Of a stretch of DNA of 64,000 nt, positions 45,052 through 53,876 are shown one piece after another. The translations under genes and the position numbers were made by a program. Each line of letters opens with the position of its first letter. The first letter of the stretch is position 1. The stretch is taken from the NCBI RefSeq assembly GCF_018603515.1, contig NZ_JACATN010000001.1:372001-436000 (forward strand). Direction: 5' to 3'. Below the pieces are notes generated by a model that was not told the DNA's origin, ran no database searches, and saw nothing but the letters and a program-made list of their open reading frames with translations. The DNA is from Zobellia barbeyronii. Its GTDB lineage: Bacteria; Bacteroidota; Bacteroidia; Flavobacteriales; Flavobacteriaceae.

Positions 45052-45615
45052 TTATTTGTTTAAATATCTTAGTTCAATATCCTTTAATGTTTGTTCAAAT
45101 ATGCTCAAATCATTCAATCCTTTAGTGACCACAAGACTACCTTGAATTTCCAATAAAGTTTGTATAGCATATTGCTGAGCCAGTGTATCCGACAATCCAA
45201 AAGCCAGACCTAAACTTTTGAAAGCCTTTACCCATTCTTTCATTCCACTCTCAATTTGCTCACCGAACAATTCCAAACCAGAGCCTAATGAAAACGCCCT
45301 CAGAATACATGCGTCTTTCCCTCCTGTATATATAGACCTAATGTTATCCAATCCGTTAGCTAATCTTTGAACAGCAGAAACACTTTCATCCCGCAAAGCA
45401 CTAAAAACCTTTTCTTCCGCCCTTTCACCAAGGTGATTCATAACAGCCACTGCCATACCTTGCTTCCCATCTGGAAAACGATGATACAGACTAGCCTTCT
45501 TTAAACCTGTTTTTTCTGCCAAATCAGAAAGACTTGCGCCGTCATAACCCTTAGACCTAAAAACGTCAACTAGGTTTGCTACAATATCTTTATCCAATAC
45601 TTTCTGTGGTCTCAT
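45052..45615 (-). CDS. TetR/AcrR-family transcription repressor
   Basis: 187 residues. N-terminal helix-turn-helix (about 8-55) with SLSDLAEKTGLKKASLYHRFPDGKQGM, followed by the helical ligand domain with a TetR_C-type ending. It likely binds the two near-identical 18-bp palindromes before itself and before the hydrolase gene, so it represses both. The inducer is probably the hydrolase substrate. No terminator separates the two genes. Confidence 0.9.
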   Translation of the reverse strand: MRPQKVLDKDIVANLVDVFRSKGYDGASLSDLAEKTGLKKASLYHRFPDGKQGMAVAVMNHLGERAEEKVFSALRDESVSAVQRLANGLDNIRSIYTGGKDACILRAFSLGSGLELFGEQIESGMKEWVKAFKSLGLAFGLSDTLAQQYAIQTLLEIQGSLVVTKGLNDLSIFEQTLKDIELRYLNK

Positions 45616-45642
45616 AGGACAAATCTAAACTATTATTTTTAA

Positions 45643-45660
45643 TTACCTAACGTTCGGTAA
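45643..45660. promoter_or_regulatory. TetR operator upstream of tetR
   Basis: TTACCTAA-CG-TTCGGTAA, identical to the operator at 45016 in the right arm and one base different in the left. It lies 28 nt upstream of the tetR start, as expected for autorepression. Confidence 0.75.
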
Positions 45661-45757
45661 AATATTTTTATTCTATCAACTACAGCTATATCCTATTTTC
45701 CTGCATTATGATTAACACCCATTATTTTTTTAATACGAGATTTTTGGGCATAAAAAA

Positions 45758-45783
45758 AGCTGAGAATACATCTCAGCTTTTTT
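45758..45783 (-). terminator. terminator downstream of tRNA-Leu
   Basis: 8-bp stem (45758-45765 with 45771-45778), 5-nt loop, with A and T runs extending it on both sides. It lies 14 nt after the tRNA 3' end. Confidence 0.8.
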
Positions 45784-45796
45784 ATTTTTAACTCTG

Positions 45797-45877
45797 TACT
45801 CGAGGCGGGAATCGAACCCGCACTCCAAAGGAACTGGATTTTGAATCCAGCGCGTCTACCAGTTCCGCCACTCGAGC
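45797..45877 (-). tRNA. tRNA-Leu (anticodon CAA)
   Basis: 81 nt, class II with a long variable arm. Seen on the minus strand: acceptor GCTCGAG pairing with CTCGAGT (six Watson-Crick pairs and a terminal G1-U72 wobble), D-arm with TGGTAGAC, anticodon stem CTGGA/TCCAG around TTCAAAA, T-arm GCGGG/CCCGC around TTCGATT, discriminator A73. CCA is not encoded. Reads UUG codons. Confidence 0.97.
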
Positions 45878-46024
45878 ATTAATTTCGACTGCAAAAGTAA
45901 AATTTTTTTTGTTCCAAACACAAAAAATAACAACATTTATCCTTTAGCAACACAAATAAATTTCTAAATTTGCACCTCGCTAACAAAACGACTTGTCAAT
46001 AAACTAATTAACAATACGTTACCC

Positions 46025-46966
46025 ATGGCTTACCAAGTTCCCGAACCTAAAATTTTCGCCTGTACCCAGAGTACTGAGTTGGCAAAAAAGATTGCCAAAT
46101 TTTACGGCGCCGAATTAGGCAACGTACTCTTCTCTAGATACAGTGATGGTGAATTCCAACCATCGTTTGAAGAATCAGTACGTGGAGCTCGTATTTTTAT
46201 CATAGGTTCTACGAACCCAAGTTCAGAACATTTAATGGAAATGTTGTTGATGCTAGATGCAGCCAAACGCGCATCTGCAAGGCATATAACGGCCGTAATG
46301 CCTTATTTTGGCTGGGCTAGACAAGATAGAAAAGATAAACCTAGAGTACCAATTGCAGCAAAGCTAATTGCAAAAATGCTTGAAGCGGCTGGTGCAACTA
46401 GAATAATTACAATGGATTTGCATGCAGATCAGATTCAAGGTTTTTTCGAAAAACCTGTGGATCATTTGTTCGCATCTACCATGTTCTTGCCTTATCTAAA
46501 GAAATTAAATTTAGATAATCTTACCATTGCATCACCTGATATGGGTGGTTCTAAAAGAGCCTATGCCTATTCAAAAGCATTAGGATGCGATGTGGTTATC
46601 TGCTACAAACAGCGGGCAAAGGCAAACATAATATCGCATATGGAGTTAATTGGCGATGTACAGGGTAAAAATGTGGTCTTAGTAGATGACATGGTAGATA
46701 CCGCTGGAACATTGACAAAAGCTGCCGATTTAATGATGGAAAGAGGTGCATTGAGTGTAAGGGCCATTACAACACACGCCCTTTTATCCGGTGACGCTTA
46801 CGAGAAAATAGAAAAATCACAATTGTTGGAATTGATTGTTACAGATTCTATTCCTTCCAAGAGAGATTCAAACAAAGTAAAAGTATTGAGCTGTGCAGAG
46901 CTTTTTGCAGACGTAATGCACAGAGTACACCATAATACTTCTATTGCATCAAAATTTTTAATGTAG
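46025..46966 (+). CDS. prs: ribose-phosphate pyrophosphokinase
   Basis: 313 residues, the normal PRPP synthetase length. The ATP-binding region FSDG/YSDGEFQPSFEESVRG, the flexible loop with ARQDRKDKPRVPI, the metal/ribose site TMDLHADQIQGFF and the PRPP loop LVDDMVDTAGTL are present. It makes PRPP from ribose 5-phosphate and ATP for nucleotide, His and Trp synthesis. A TAAATTTG -7 element lies at 45965-45972. Ribosomal protein L25 follows after 53 nt. Confidence 0.97.
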   Translation: MAYQVPEPKIFACTQSTELAKKIAKFYGAELGNVLFSRYSDGEFQPSFEESVRGARIFIIGSTNPSSEHLMEMLLMLDAAKRASARHITAVMPYFGWARQDRKDKPRVPIAAKLIAKMLEAAGATRIITMDLHADQIQGFFEKPVDHLFASTMFLPYLKKLNLDNLTIASPDMGGSKRAYAYSKALGCDVVICYKQRAKANIISHMELIGDVQGKNVVLVDDMVDTAGTLTKAADLMMERGALSVRAITTHALLSGDAYEKIEKSQLLELIVTDSIPSKRDSNKVKVLSCAELFADVMHRVHHNTSIASKFLM

Positions 46967-47019
46967 CCGCCCGTAAATAGGCTACATCAGTTAAGAGTAT
47001 TAATTTTTTAAATCATATA

Positions 47020-47658
47020 ATGAAGTCAATTAAAATTAAAGGATCAGAAAGAGAAAGCGTGGGCAAAAAGGCAACTAAAGCCCTACGTAATGCTGGACAG
47101 GTTCCTTGCGTTGTATACGGAGGGGAGAAACCATTACACTTTTCAGCAGAAGAGTTAGCGTTCAGAGATTTAGTTTACACCCCAGCCGCACACACCGTAG
47201 AGGTTGACTTAGGTCATGGTAAGGTAAGAGCGATTATGCAAGACATTCAGTTTCACCCAGTGACTGACAAAATTTTGCATATCGATTTCTATCAACTTTT
47301 TGATGACAAAGAAGTTACAATGAACATTCCTGTTCGTTTAGAAGGTAATGCTCCTGGTGTTAAAGCCGGTGGTCGTTTACTTTTCAGAAAGAGAAAACTT
47401 GCCATTAAAGCACTTCCAGACAATTTGCCAGATTATTTTGATGTTGATATATCAAAATTAAAAATTGCTGACAACATTACTGTTGAATCTTTATTGAAAG
47501 ATGAATTCACAATCTTACACCCTGACACAACCGTTGTTGTTCAAGTTAAAACTCAGCGTACAGCAGTGGTCGTTGATGAAGACGAAGAAGGTGAAGGTGC
47601 AGAAGGTGCAGAAGCTACTGAAGGTGCAGCTACTGAAGGTGCAGAAAGCCAAGAATAA
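47020..47658 (+). CDS. rplY: ribosomal protein L25/Ctc family
   Basis: 212 residues: L25 5S-rRNA-binding domain (about 1-92) and the TL5/Ctc C-terminal domain, then an acidic low-complexity tail of repeated EGA and ATEGA units. It binds 5S rRNA in the large subunit. The pairing prs-L25-pth is a conserved bacterial order. A good terminator follows, before pth. Confidence 0.96.
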   Translation: MKSIKIKGSERESVGKKATKALRNAGQVPCVVYGGEKPLHFSAEELAFRDLVYTPAAHTVEVDLGHGKVRAIMQDIQFHPVTDKILHIDFYQLFDDKEVTMNIPVRLEGNAPGVKAGGRLLFRKRKLAIKALPDNLPDYFDVDISKLKIADNITVESLLKDEFTILHPDTTVVVQVKTQRTAVVVDEDEEGEGAEGAEATEGAATEGAESQE

Positions 47659-47678
47659 ATTTCTATTGAAGTTTTATA

Positions 47679-47709
47679 AAAAGCGCCCTAATTTAGGGCG
47701 CTTTTGTAT
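47679..47709 (+). terminator. terminator after the L25 gene
   Basis: 12-bp stem (47679-47690 with 47694-47705), 3-nt loop, T-rich tail. It lies 20 nt after the L25 stop codon. Confidence 0.88.
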
Positions 47710-47792
47710 TTTTATAACTTTAAATTGCGGCTTGCATTTACTTTAAAACATAATCGTGCGCAAGAACACAAACATTCTAAAAACGACGCATT

Positions 47793-48422
47793 ATGTTACA
47801 ATTTCTAAAATCAATTTTCAACAAGAGCAAAAGTGTTCTAGAAGAAACAGATAACATGAAAAAATACCTAATCATTGGTCTAGGAAACATAGGTAGTGAG
47901 TATTCAGAGACTCGCCATAATATTGGATTCAAAGTTTTAGATGCCCTAGCGAAAGCATTAGATTTTTCTTTTGAGACTGTTAAATTAGGTGATGTAGGTA
48001 CATTCAAAATTAAAGGCCGAAGTGTACTTTGCCTAAAACCGTCTACTTATATGAACCTTAGTGGCAAGGCATTAAAGTATTGGATGGATAAAGAGAATAT
48101 TCCTTTAGAAAACGTTCTAGTAATTACAGATGACATTAACTTGGAATTTGGATCACTACGTTTAAAAACAAAAGGAAGCAATGGAGGCCATAATGGTCTT
48201 AAAGACATTCAGAACGTTCTACAGACCACAAATTACAACCGACTTAGATTTGGCGTAGGAGCTGACTTTGGTAAAGGGAGACAGGTTGAATATGTACTAG
48301 GTAAATGGAGTGAAACTGAAAAAGATGCATTAAAAGAGCGTTTTGAGAAAACTACTGAACTGGTTCAATCTTTTGTTTTGGCCGGTGTTGCACTAACGAT
48401 GAACGAATTTAACGGGTCTTAA
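47793..48422 (+). CDS. pth: peptidyl-tRNA hydrolase
   Basis: 209 residues from the ATG at 47793; the conserved core begins at an internal Met at 47856 (MKKYLIIGLGNIG), so the first 21 residues are an extension, which is common in Flavobacteriia. The catalytic His in ETRHNIGF and the DDINLEFG and GGHNGLKDI motifs are present. It cleaves peptidyl-tRNA released from stalled ribosomes. Its last 14 bases overlap the end of a convergent lipoprotein gene. Confidence 0.95.
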   Translation: MLQFLKSIFNKSKSVLEETDNMKKYLIIGLGNIGSEYSETRHNIGFKVLDALAKALDFSFETVKLGDVGTFKIKGRSVLCLKPSTYMNLSGKALKYWMDKENIPLENVLVITDDINLEFGSLRLKTKGSNGGHNGLKDIQNVLQTTNYNRLRFGVGADFGKGRQVEYVLGKWSETEKDALKERFEKTTELVQSFVLAGVALTMNEFNGS

Positions 48423-49089
48423 ATTCTGAAACTGTACTAGTAGAGACATTCCCTTCCTCATCAGTAGTTACTACTTTCCAAAAGTAAACCTCATCAGCAG
48501 CCACTTCCACTATTAGCTCGCTTACCCCTGCATCTGTAGTTTTCAATAATGTTGTAGGCGGATTTTCATTAGAAAGATATATCCCATAACTTTCTATATC
48601 ATTATCTAAATCCTTACCAACCCACTTTAAACTTATTTCGTTATTTACGTCTCTAAAAGCTGTGGAACCCTGTACCGGAAAAGATAATTCTGCAGGAAAA
48701 GGTACATGAGTAATTTCGGATCCCGGATTATAGAACAACCAAGAATCGCTACTAACAGAGGCTGTTGTTTCTGAATTTTCAGATACCACTACCCATGAAA
48801 ACGGCGTGCCTTTGGTTAATGACAACGTTTCTACCGTACTAGACGTATTTCTATACTGAACCGTTCCTGTATTTAAATTGGTAACCTGTAGCTCATAAAC
48901 TTCGGTATGGTCTGCAGCATTCCAATTAAACCGAACAATGCTACTATTATCTCCATCACTTTGAACCGGCGTGCATTCCGAATTTTTAGCAGGAGCCACC
49001 AAACTCACCTTTCCTGGCGTATTTGACGAGTCTTTTTTACAACCCGAAAAGAGCACCAAACTCAATACTATAAAAGTTAGTATTCTCAT
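48409..49089 (-). CDS. lipoprotein with fibronectin type III-like domains
   Basis: 226 residues. Lipoprotein signal with Cys17 (FSGCKKD). Two FN3-like repeats follow, with VRFNWNAADHTEVYELQV and SLKWVGKDLDNDIESYGIYL and the Trp of the B strand in each. It probably binds a protein or glycan at the cell surface. The metalloprotease gene upstream overlaps by 4 nt, so the two are coupled and may act together. It is convergent with pth, overlapping by 14 nt. Confidence 0.85.
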   Translation of the reverse strand: MRILTFIVLSLVLFSGCKKDSSNTPGKVSLVAPAKNSECTPVQSDGDNSSIVRFNWNAADHTEVYELQVTNLNTGTVQYRNTSSTVETLSLTKGTPFSWVVVSENSETTASVSSDSWLFYNPGSEITHVPFPAELSFPVQGSTAFRDVNNEISLKWVGKDLDNDIESYGIYLSNENPPTTLLKTTDAGVSELIVEVAADEVYFWKVVTTDEEGNVSTSTVSEFKTR

Positions 49090-52000
49090 CGTTTTATTAC
49101 TTTAACCGTTCCTTCAATGGTTTCCCCTTTAACTTTCACAATATAAATACCTGAATGTAATGACGTAAAATCTAAATCTATTCCCCCGCTTCTAGGCGTA
49201 CCCTCTTCCGTTTTCACCAAAGCTCCACTTATACTAAAGATATCAATTCTCACTTTTTCGGTAGATGCACCTAACACAAGCCTTGTATTGGAATCAAATG
49301 GATTAGGAAAAACTATTGGATCACTACCCACAAAGAAACTATCTTCATGAATTCCTTGGCACGAAAGCCCAGTAGACACACGTAACGTATTACCTCCTGA
49401 CTGAAGATCTAACGTTATCTCCGACTTATCTGTAAGTACGGTTTTCCCATTTAGTTCTACTGTATACGCATCTGCGCCCTCCATAGAAAGAATAATTTGT
49501 TTTCCATCTGGAGAAATAGACGAAGTAACGCCCAATGGATCAGGCTGAGATACGATTACTTGCGCACAGAATTCTTCATAATCAGCATCGGCGCCAGAAG
49601 CATTTACACACAAAGTATATACTCCCGAGGTTAAACTTGAAAGAGAGAAAACATTAGTAAATGTATTGGTAACATCCGTATTATTCCCAGATATAGAGAT
49701 TGAATAATCCAAAGGCAACAAAGTACTTATAGTTATGACACCATCATCATTGTTCCTACAAGATTCACTCTGTACAGTAATCTCAAAATTATCAGGAGCA
49801 AAGCGGTATACCTCACAACCGGATGAATCTACCTCGGCACCCTCAGGGGTATTAAGACATTGGTCATCACCATCATCAAAAACACCATCATTATCAACAT
49901 CTGGTCTAAATTCACCTTCTACACAAATATCCAAAGAGAACCCGTTTATAATACCACCATCCCTAGCTGCATTATCAATAACGGTTAAAGTCCATTCACC
50001 CAGTACAGACTCTCCGTTAAACGAGCTTAGCGAACCAAGTGGCTTTACAGTTCCACTTATTGCTGTGGTAGCTGTTGCTCCACACGTAAAATTGGCGGCA
50101 TCATCGTCAAAAGTTGCATCTATATTTTTAAGGTTTCCACATGAACTAGAAATTAGCGGAACTACCGTATTATTGGGCGATGTAAGAGTAATTACCAAAT
50201 CTTCTAGATACTCATGATCAATATTTAATTTCACATTAATATCGTCTACCTTCAAATCTTCAAAGAAGGTTATTTTTGAAATTACCGTAGCTCTTTCTAT
50301 TGCGCTAATTTCCAAAGGAAGGTCTCGAGCTCGCTTATTAGTACAATCTACTTGGATTGTAGAAAACTTCCGGACAACACTAAATTCGCCTTCTCCACAT
50401 ACGTTTAGAGGTTTCACACGCCAGTAATAGTCTGACTGGTTATCCAGTTCAGTAGGCACGTAACTATTTGTAGTAACCGTAACTAATTCCACTAAATTGG
50501 CAAAAGCATCATCAGTAGCAATATGTACTTCATAAGAAGTATAAGAAACATCGTCTTCCCATTCCAAAAGCTCCGTTGTTGCTGCATCAACTAAATTATC
50601 CGCCGGCGCTATCAACGCAACCGCTGGGAAATCGGTATCATATATTTTTATATCTATGGCAACCTCCTTAGACACGCTTGCCGAAACTGCCATAACTGTT
50701 AATGAATAAGCACCTTCTAGAACATTTTCCGTATTCTCCAACAACATATCCACTCTTGTTCCATCCACAGATACCGTATCTGGCGTAAAAGTAACTCCCA
50801 AATTTTCCGGTGCATCTGTCACGGTAAAAACAACCTCTTCATCAAAACCTAAATAGGTTTCGTACATAAAAGGAATAATAAGGTCATCAAAATGACATGC
50901 TTCAAATTCTAGCTCTGAAAAATTCATTACAAATTGTGAAGCTTCAATACTAAAGTCTGTTGAATTTACCGCATAATAGATATTATCTGATGCTTTAACC
51001 ATAATGCGCGCTTTCTCGGCAGAAACGCCTGGAACCACAACTTTATGAGACCCATCATTCACTACTCCCATAGCTAAAGGAACTGTAAACGTAACCCCTC
51101 CATCAACAGAAAGCATAATATCTACACTTTTAGTTGCAATAGGTAATATATCGGTACCTGCAACATCCCAATCTACTTGTAACACTTCTCCGGCAACATA
51201 AGTTTCAGCAGCTGCTTGTGAGGTAACCTGAAAAGGACCTGCACTATTTACAACAGCAATATTCGTTAGTTCCGACACTACTTGTCCTCCTCCTGGTGCA
51301 TTGTCCCGTACTGAGAAAGCAAAATTCATTTCTCTTTCAACATCTGACACGGTTTCCCAAGCTGAACCTCTGGTAGGATAGGTCTGGGTTAGATTACCCT
51401 TAACCACTTGTGAAAGCATTGGAAAATATCTTATTGGAGCTAAACTTGGTAGCCTGGATCGGAAATTTGCACCGCTAGCATTATTAGGACCAAAAGAGGC
51501 CTGAGTAACAACACCATTATCTATCTGCTCCCAAGTATAGGTCAAAACATCTCCCACATCAGGGTCCGTAGCAGTACCATCCAACACAAAAGCAGTAGAT
51601 TTTGGAATGACGTAATCTTCTAAATCAGTAACTACTGGTGGGTTATTAGCAATACTTATTACGTCCCCACAAGTCTTATTCTCTAAGTTTTCTATAATTT
51701 GTTTTATACTGATATAATGAAAATAATCATCTCCTCTAGCAGCCACATCATTTACATCTGTGATACCTGCGTAGCCCATAATAGTAGACCCGCTACCGGG
51801 TTCTACCTGAACCAAAGTACCTTCAAACTCATGAGACCATGTATGATTTGCACCTAACTGATGCCCCATCTCATGTGCCACAAAATCTAAATCGAACTTA
51901 TCTCCCTTTGGAACTTTACTGGAAGAATAAGCGCTCCCCTTTCTATTGGTCACACAAATAGCACCTATAAAGCCCGCGTTACCGCCATTCTCTCCTTCAT

Positions 52001-52895
52001 GAAAAACATGGCCAATATCATAATTGGCTTCTCCTATTTCGCTTGTCATTGCTGCTTGAGCCTGCTCGCCCAACGTACTTAAACTCACTGTACTTGTAGA
52101 TGAACCTGAAGATTTATATGGATCTGTAGCCGCATTGGTATAAATAATTTTATCGGTACCGGCCACTAGTTCCAAACGAACGGCTAAATCAGTTTCAAAA
52201 ACTTCATTTATCCTAGTTATTGTAGCATTGATTCCCGCTAACGCATCAGCTACAGTACCACCATGGTAAGCAGTATATTCCGCAGTTGCAGAAACAGCCA
52301 ACCTATATTTTCTAAGCACGCGACCATCAGAAGGTTTTGCAGTTAAATTAGCTCCAGCAGATAACACCTTGTCTTGAGTGCTACAAATAAAATCTAGCTC
52401 ATCTTCAGTTTTAGCACTTCTGGAATACACGATATACTTATCGTTATCTACCTTTTCTATAAAACTACTTTCACTTTTCTCAGCAGACACAATCATGGCC
52501 TGCACATCTTTCTGGGAAATACTAAATCTTATACGATTTTGTCTATTATTTACAGCTTGACCAGAAAAAGATTTTATTTCAGGGTATTTTTTTGAAAGAG
52601 CTTCAGACAAAACAGGAGTTTCTTTCACGCTATATGCGACCATTTTTCCACTTGAATTTGGAAAATAGACAATTTTTGAAGTACTTTTAGAAGTAGAAGA
52701 GGATTTTAAATCTTCCTTAAAAAGTTTTTCCTGTAAGGCAAAAACTTTTCCGCCTTGTGTGTTCAATTCCTGCGAAACTCTCTTGTAAGAAGATTTATTC
52801 ATAGAAGAACTTTCCCAGTATTCACTCTGTGCCGAGGCGTAAAAGGAAAGAAATGCTATGGTAATTGAAAAAACAAGACGTAATTTTGTAACCAT
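49086..52895 (-). CDS. secreted zinc metalloprotease with P-domain and T9SS sorting tail
   Basis: About 1269 residues from the ATG at 52895 (a TTG one codon earlier is the alternative). Signal peptide to about 23 (ASAQ), a propeptide, then a reprolysin/M12B-like catalytic domain with HExxHxxGxxH at about 342-352 (HEMGHQLGANH) and a Met-turn-like MGYAGI. Then Ig-like and FN3-like domains, a proprotein-convertase P-domain (about 830-960; DLVITLTSP, WTLTVIDNA), a Ca-binding thrombospondin-type loop (DNDGVFDDGDDQC) and a C-terminal Por secretion tail (VFPNPF, IYIVKVKG). It is exported by the type IX system and may digest proteins outside the cell. Confidence 0.92.
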   Translation of the reverse strand: MVTKLRLVFSITIAFLSFYASAQSEYWESSSMNKSSYKRVSQELNTQGGKVFALQEKLFKEDLKSSSTSKSTSKIVYFPNSSGKMVAYSVKETPVLSEALSKKYPEIKSFSGQAVNNRQNRIRFSISQKDVQAMIVSAEKSESSFIEKVDNDKYIVYSRSAKTEDELDFICSTQDKVLSAGANLTAKPSDGRVLRKYRLAVSATAEYTAYHGGTVADALAGINATITRINEVFETDLAVRLELVAGTDKIIYTNAATDPYKSSGSSTSTVSLSTLGEQAQAAMTSEIGEANYDIGHVFHEGENGGNAGFIGAICVTNRKGSAYSSSKVPKGDKFDLDFVAHEMGHQLGANHTWSHEFEGTLVQVEPGSGSTIMGYAGITDVNDVAARGDDYFHYISIKQIIENLENKTCGDVISIANNPPVVTDLEDYVIPKSTAFVLDGTATDPDVGDVLTYTWEQIDNGVVTQASFGPNNASGANFRSRLPSLAPIRYFPMLSQVVKGNLTQTYPTRGSAWETVSDVEREMNFAFSVRDNAPGGGQVVSELTNIAVVNSAGPFQVTSQAAAETYVAGEVLQVDWDVAGTDILPIATKSVDIMLSVDGGVTFTVPLAMGVVNDGSHKVVVPGVSAEKARIMVKASDNIYYAVNSTDFSIEASQFVMNFSELEFEACHFDDLIIPFMYETYLGFDEEVVFTVTDAPENLGVTFTPDTVSVDGTRVDMLLENTENVLEGAYSLTVMAVSASVSKEVAIDIKIYDTDFPAVALIAPADNLVDAATTELLEWEDDVSYTSYEVHIATDDAFANLVELVTVTTNSYVPTELDNQSDYYWRVKPLNVCGEGEFSVVRKFSTIQVDCTNKRARDLPLEISAIERATVISKITFFEDLKVDDINVKLNIDHEYLEDLVITLTSPNNTVVPLISSSCGNLKNIDATFDDDAANFTCGATATTAISGTVKPLGSLSSFNGESVLGEWTLTVIDNAARDGGIINGFSLDICVEGEFRPDVDNDGVFDDGDDQCLNTPEGAEVDSSGCEVYRFAPDNFEITVQSESCRNNDDGVITISTLLPLDYSISISGNNTDVTNTFTNVFSLSSLTSGVYTLCVNASGADADYEEFCAQVIVSQPDPLGVTSSISPDGKQIILSMEGADAYTVELNGKTVLTDKSEITLDLQSGGNTLRVSTGLSCQGIHEDSFFVGSDPIVFPNPFDSNTRLVLGASTEKVRIDIFSISGALVKTEEGTPRSGGIDLDFTSLHSGIYIVKVKGETIEGTVKVIKR

Positions 52896-52949
52896 CAAGG
52901 GGGTTTAGAAACAAAAATCAAATATAAGTCTTTTTATTATTTTTAACAG

Positions 52950-53876
52950 GTGGTAACAGTCCAAAGCATTTCCAAATACGATAAACGGCATCCGACTGCC
53001 ATTACCATAGGCACTTTTGATGGTGTTCACATTGGTCATCGCAAAATACTGGAGCATTTGATTAATAATGCCACTTCTCTAAATCTCAAATCTACTGTAT
53101 TGACCTTTTTTCCACATCCGCGTATGGTTTTGCAAAAAGATGCGGACATAAAAATGCTCAATACCATTGAAGAAAAGACAAAAATTCTAGAAAGTTTAGG
53201 ATTAGACCAATTAATCATTCACCCTTTTACGCAAGAATTTTCTCGACTTTCAGCCACTGAATTCGTTAGGGACAACTTAGTGAACCAGTTGCATACAAAA
53301 AAAATAATCATTGGCTATGACCATCGTTTTGGTAGAAACCGGAATGCCAACATTACAGACCTAAGGACCTTTGGCAGCACCTTCAATTTTGAAGTCGAAG
53401 AAATATCTGCTCAAGAAATAAACGAAGTATCAGTCAGTTCTACCAAAATCCGTAAAGCACTTCAAGAAGGTGATATTACCACAGCAAATGCTTACCTCGG
53501 TTATAATTACATGCTTACAGGCACTATTCAAAAAGGAAAAGGTCTAGGCAGACAGATTGGTTTTCCTACAGCAAACCTACATATTGCGGAGTCCTATAAG
53601 TTGATTCCTAAAAACGGTGTGTACGTTGTTAAAAGTAAGTTATCAGGAAAAACTGTTTACGGCATGATGAATATTGGCTATAACCCTACCGTTGCCGGAA
53701 AAGAAAAAACCATTGAAATCAACTTTTTTGATTTTAACCAAGACCTTTATGGTCAAGAACTACAGATAGACATCCTGCACCGCATACGCGACGAGCATAA
53801 ATTTGAATCTGTAGAGGCACTAAAAAAACAGTTAGAAAAAGACAAACAAACCTCGCTCGCTCTAATCTCAGAATAA
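52950..53876 (+). CDS. ribF: bifunctional riboflavin kinase/FAD synthetase
   Basis: 308 residues starting at GTG; the preceding frame has no usable ATG and the family starts at this point. FAD synthetase domain with TIGTFDGVHIGH (nucleotide-binding), FGRNR/HRFG and the SSTKIRKAL motif, then the riboflavin kinase domain with GKGLGRQIGFPTANL and FFDFNQDLYG. It makes FMN and FAD. The HTTM gene starts immediately after its stop codon. Confidence 0.95.
   Translation: MVTVQSISKYDKRHPTAITIGTFDGVHIGHRKILEHLINNATSLNLKSTVLTFFPHPRMVLQKDADIKMLNTIEEKTKILESLGLDQLIIHPFTQEFSRLSATEFVRDNLVNQLHTKKIIIGYDHRFGRNRNANITDLRTFGSTFNFEVEEISAQEINEVSVSSTKIRKALQEGDITTANAYLGYNYMLTGTIQKGKGLGRQIGFPTANLHIAESYKLIPKNGVYVVKSKLSGKTVYGMMNIGYNPTVAGKEKTIEINFFDFNQDLYGQELQIDILHRIRDEHKFESVEALKKQLEKDKQTSLALISE

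Noticed and set aside
46962-46986. 7-bp hairpin at the end of prs, possible leader element for L25
   Set aside because: The stem includes the prs stop codon, has an 11-nt loop and no T run; too weak to call a terminator or riboswitch.
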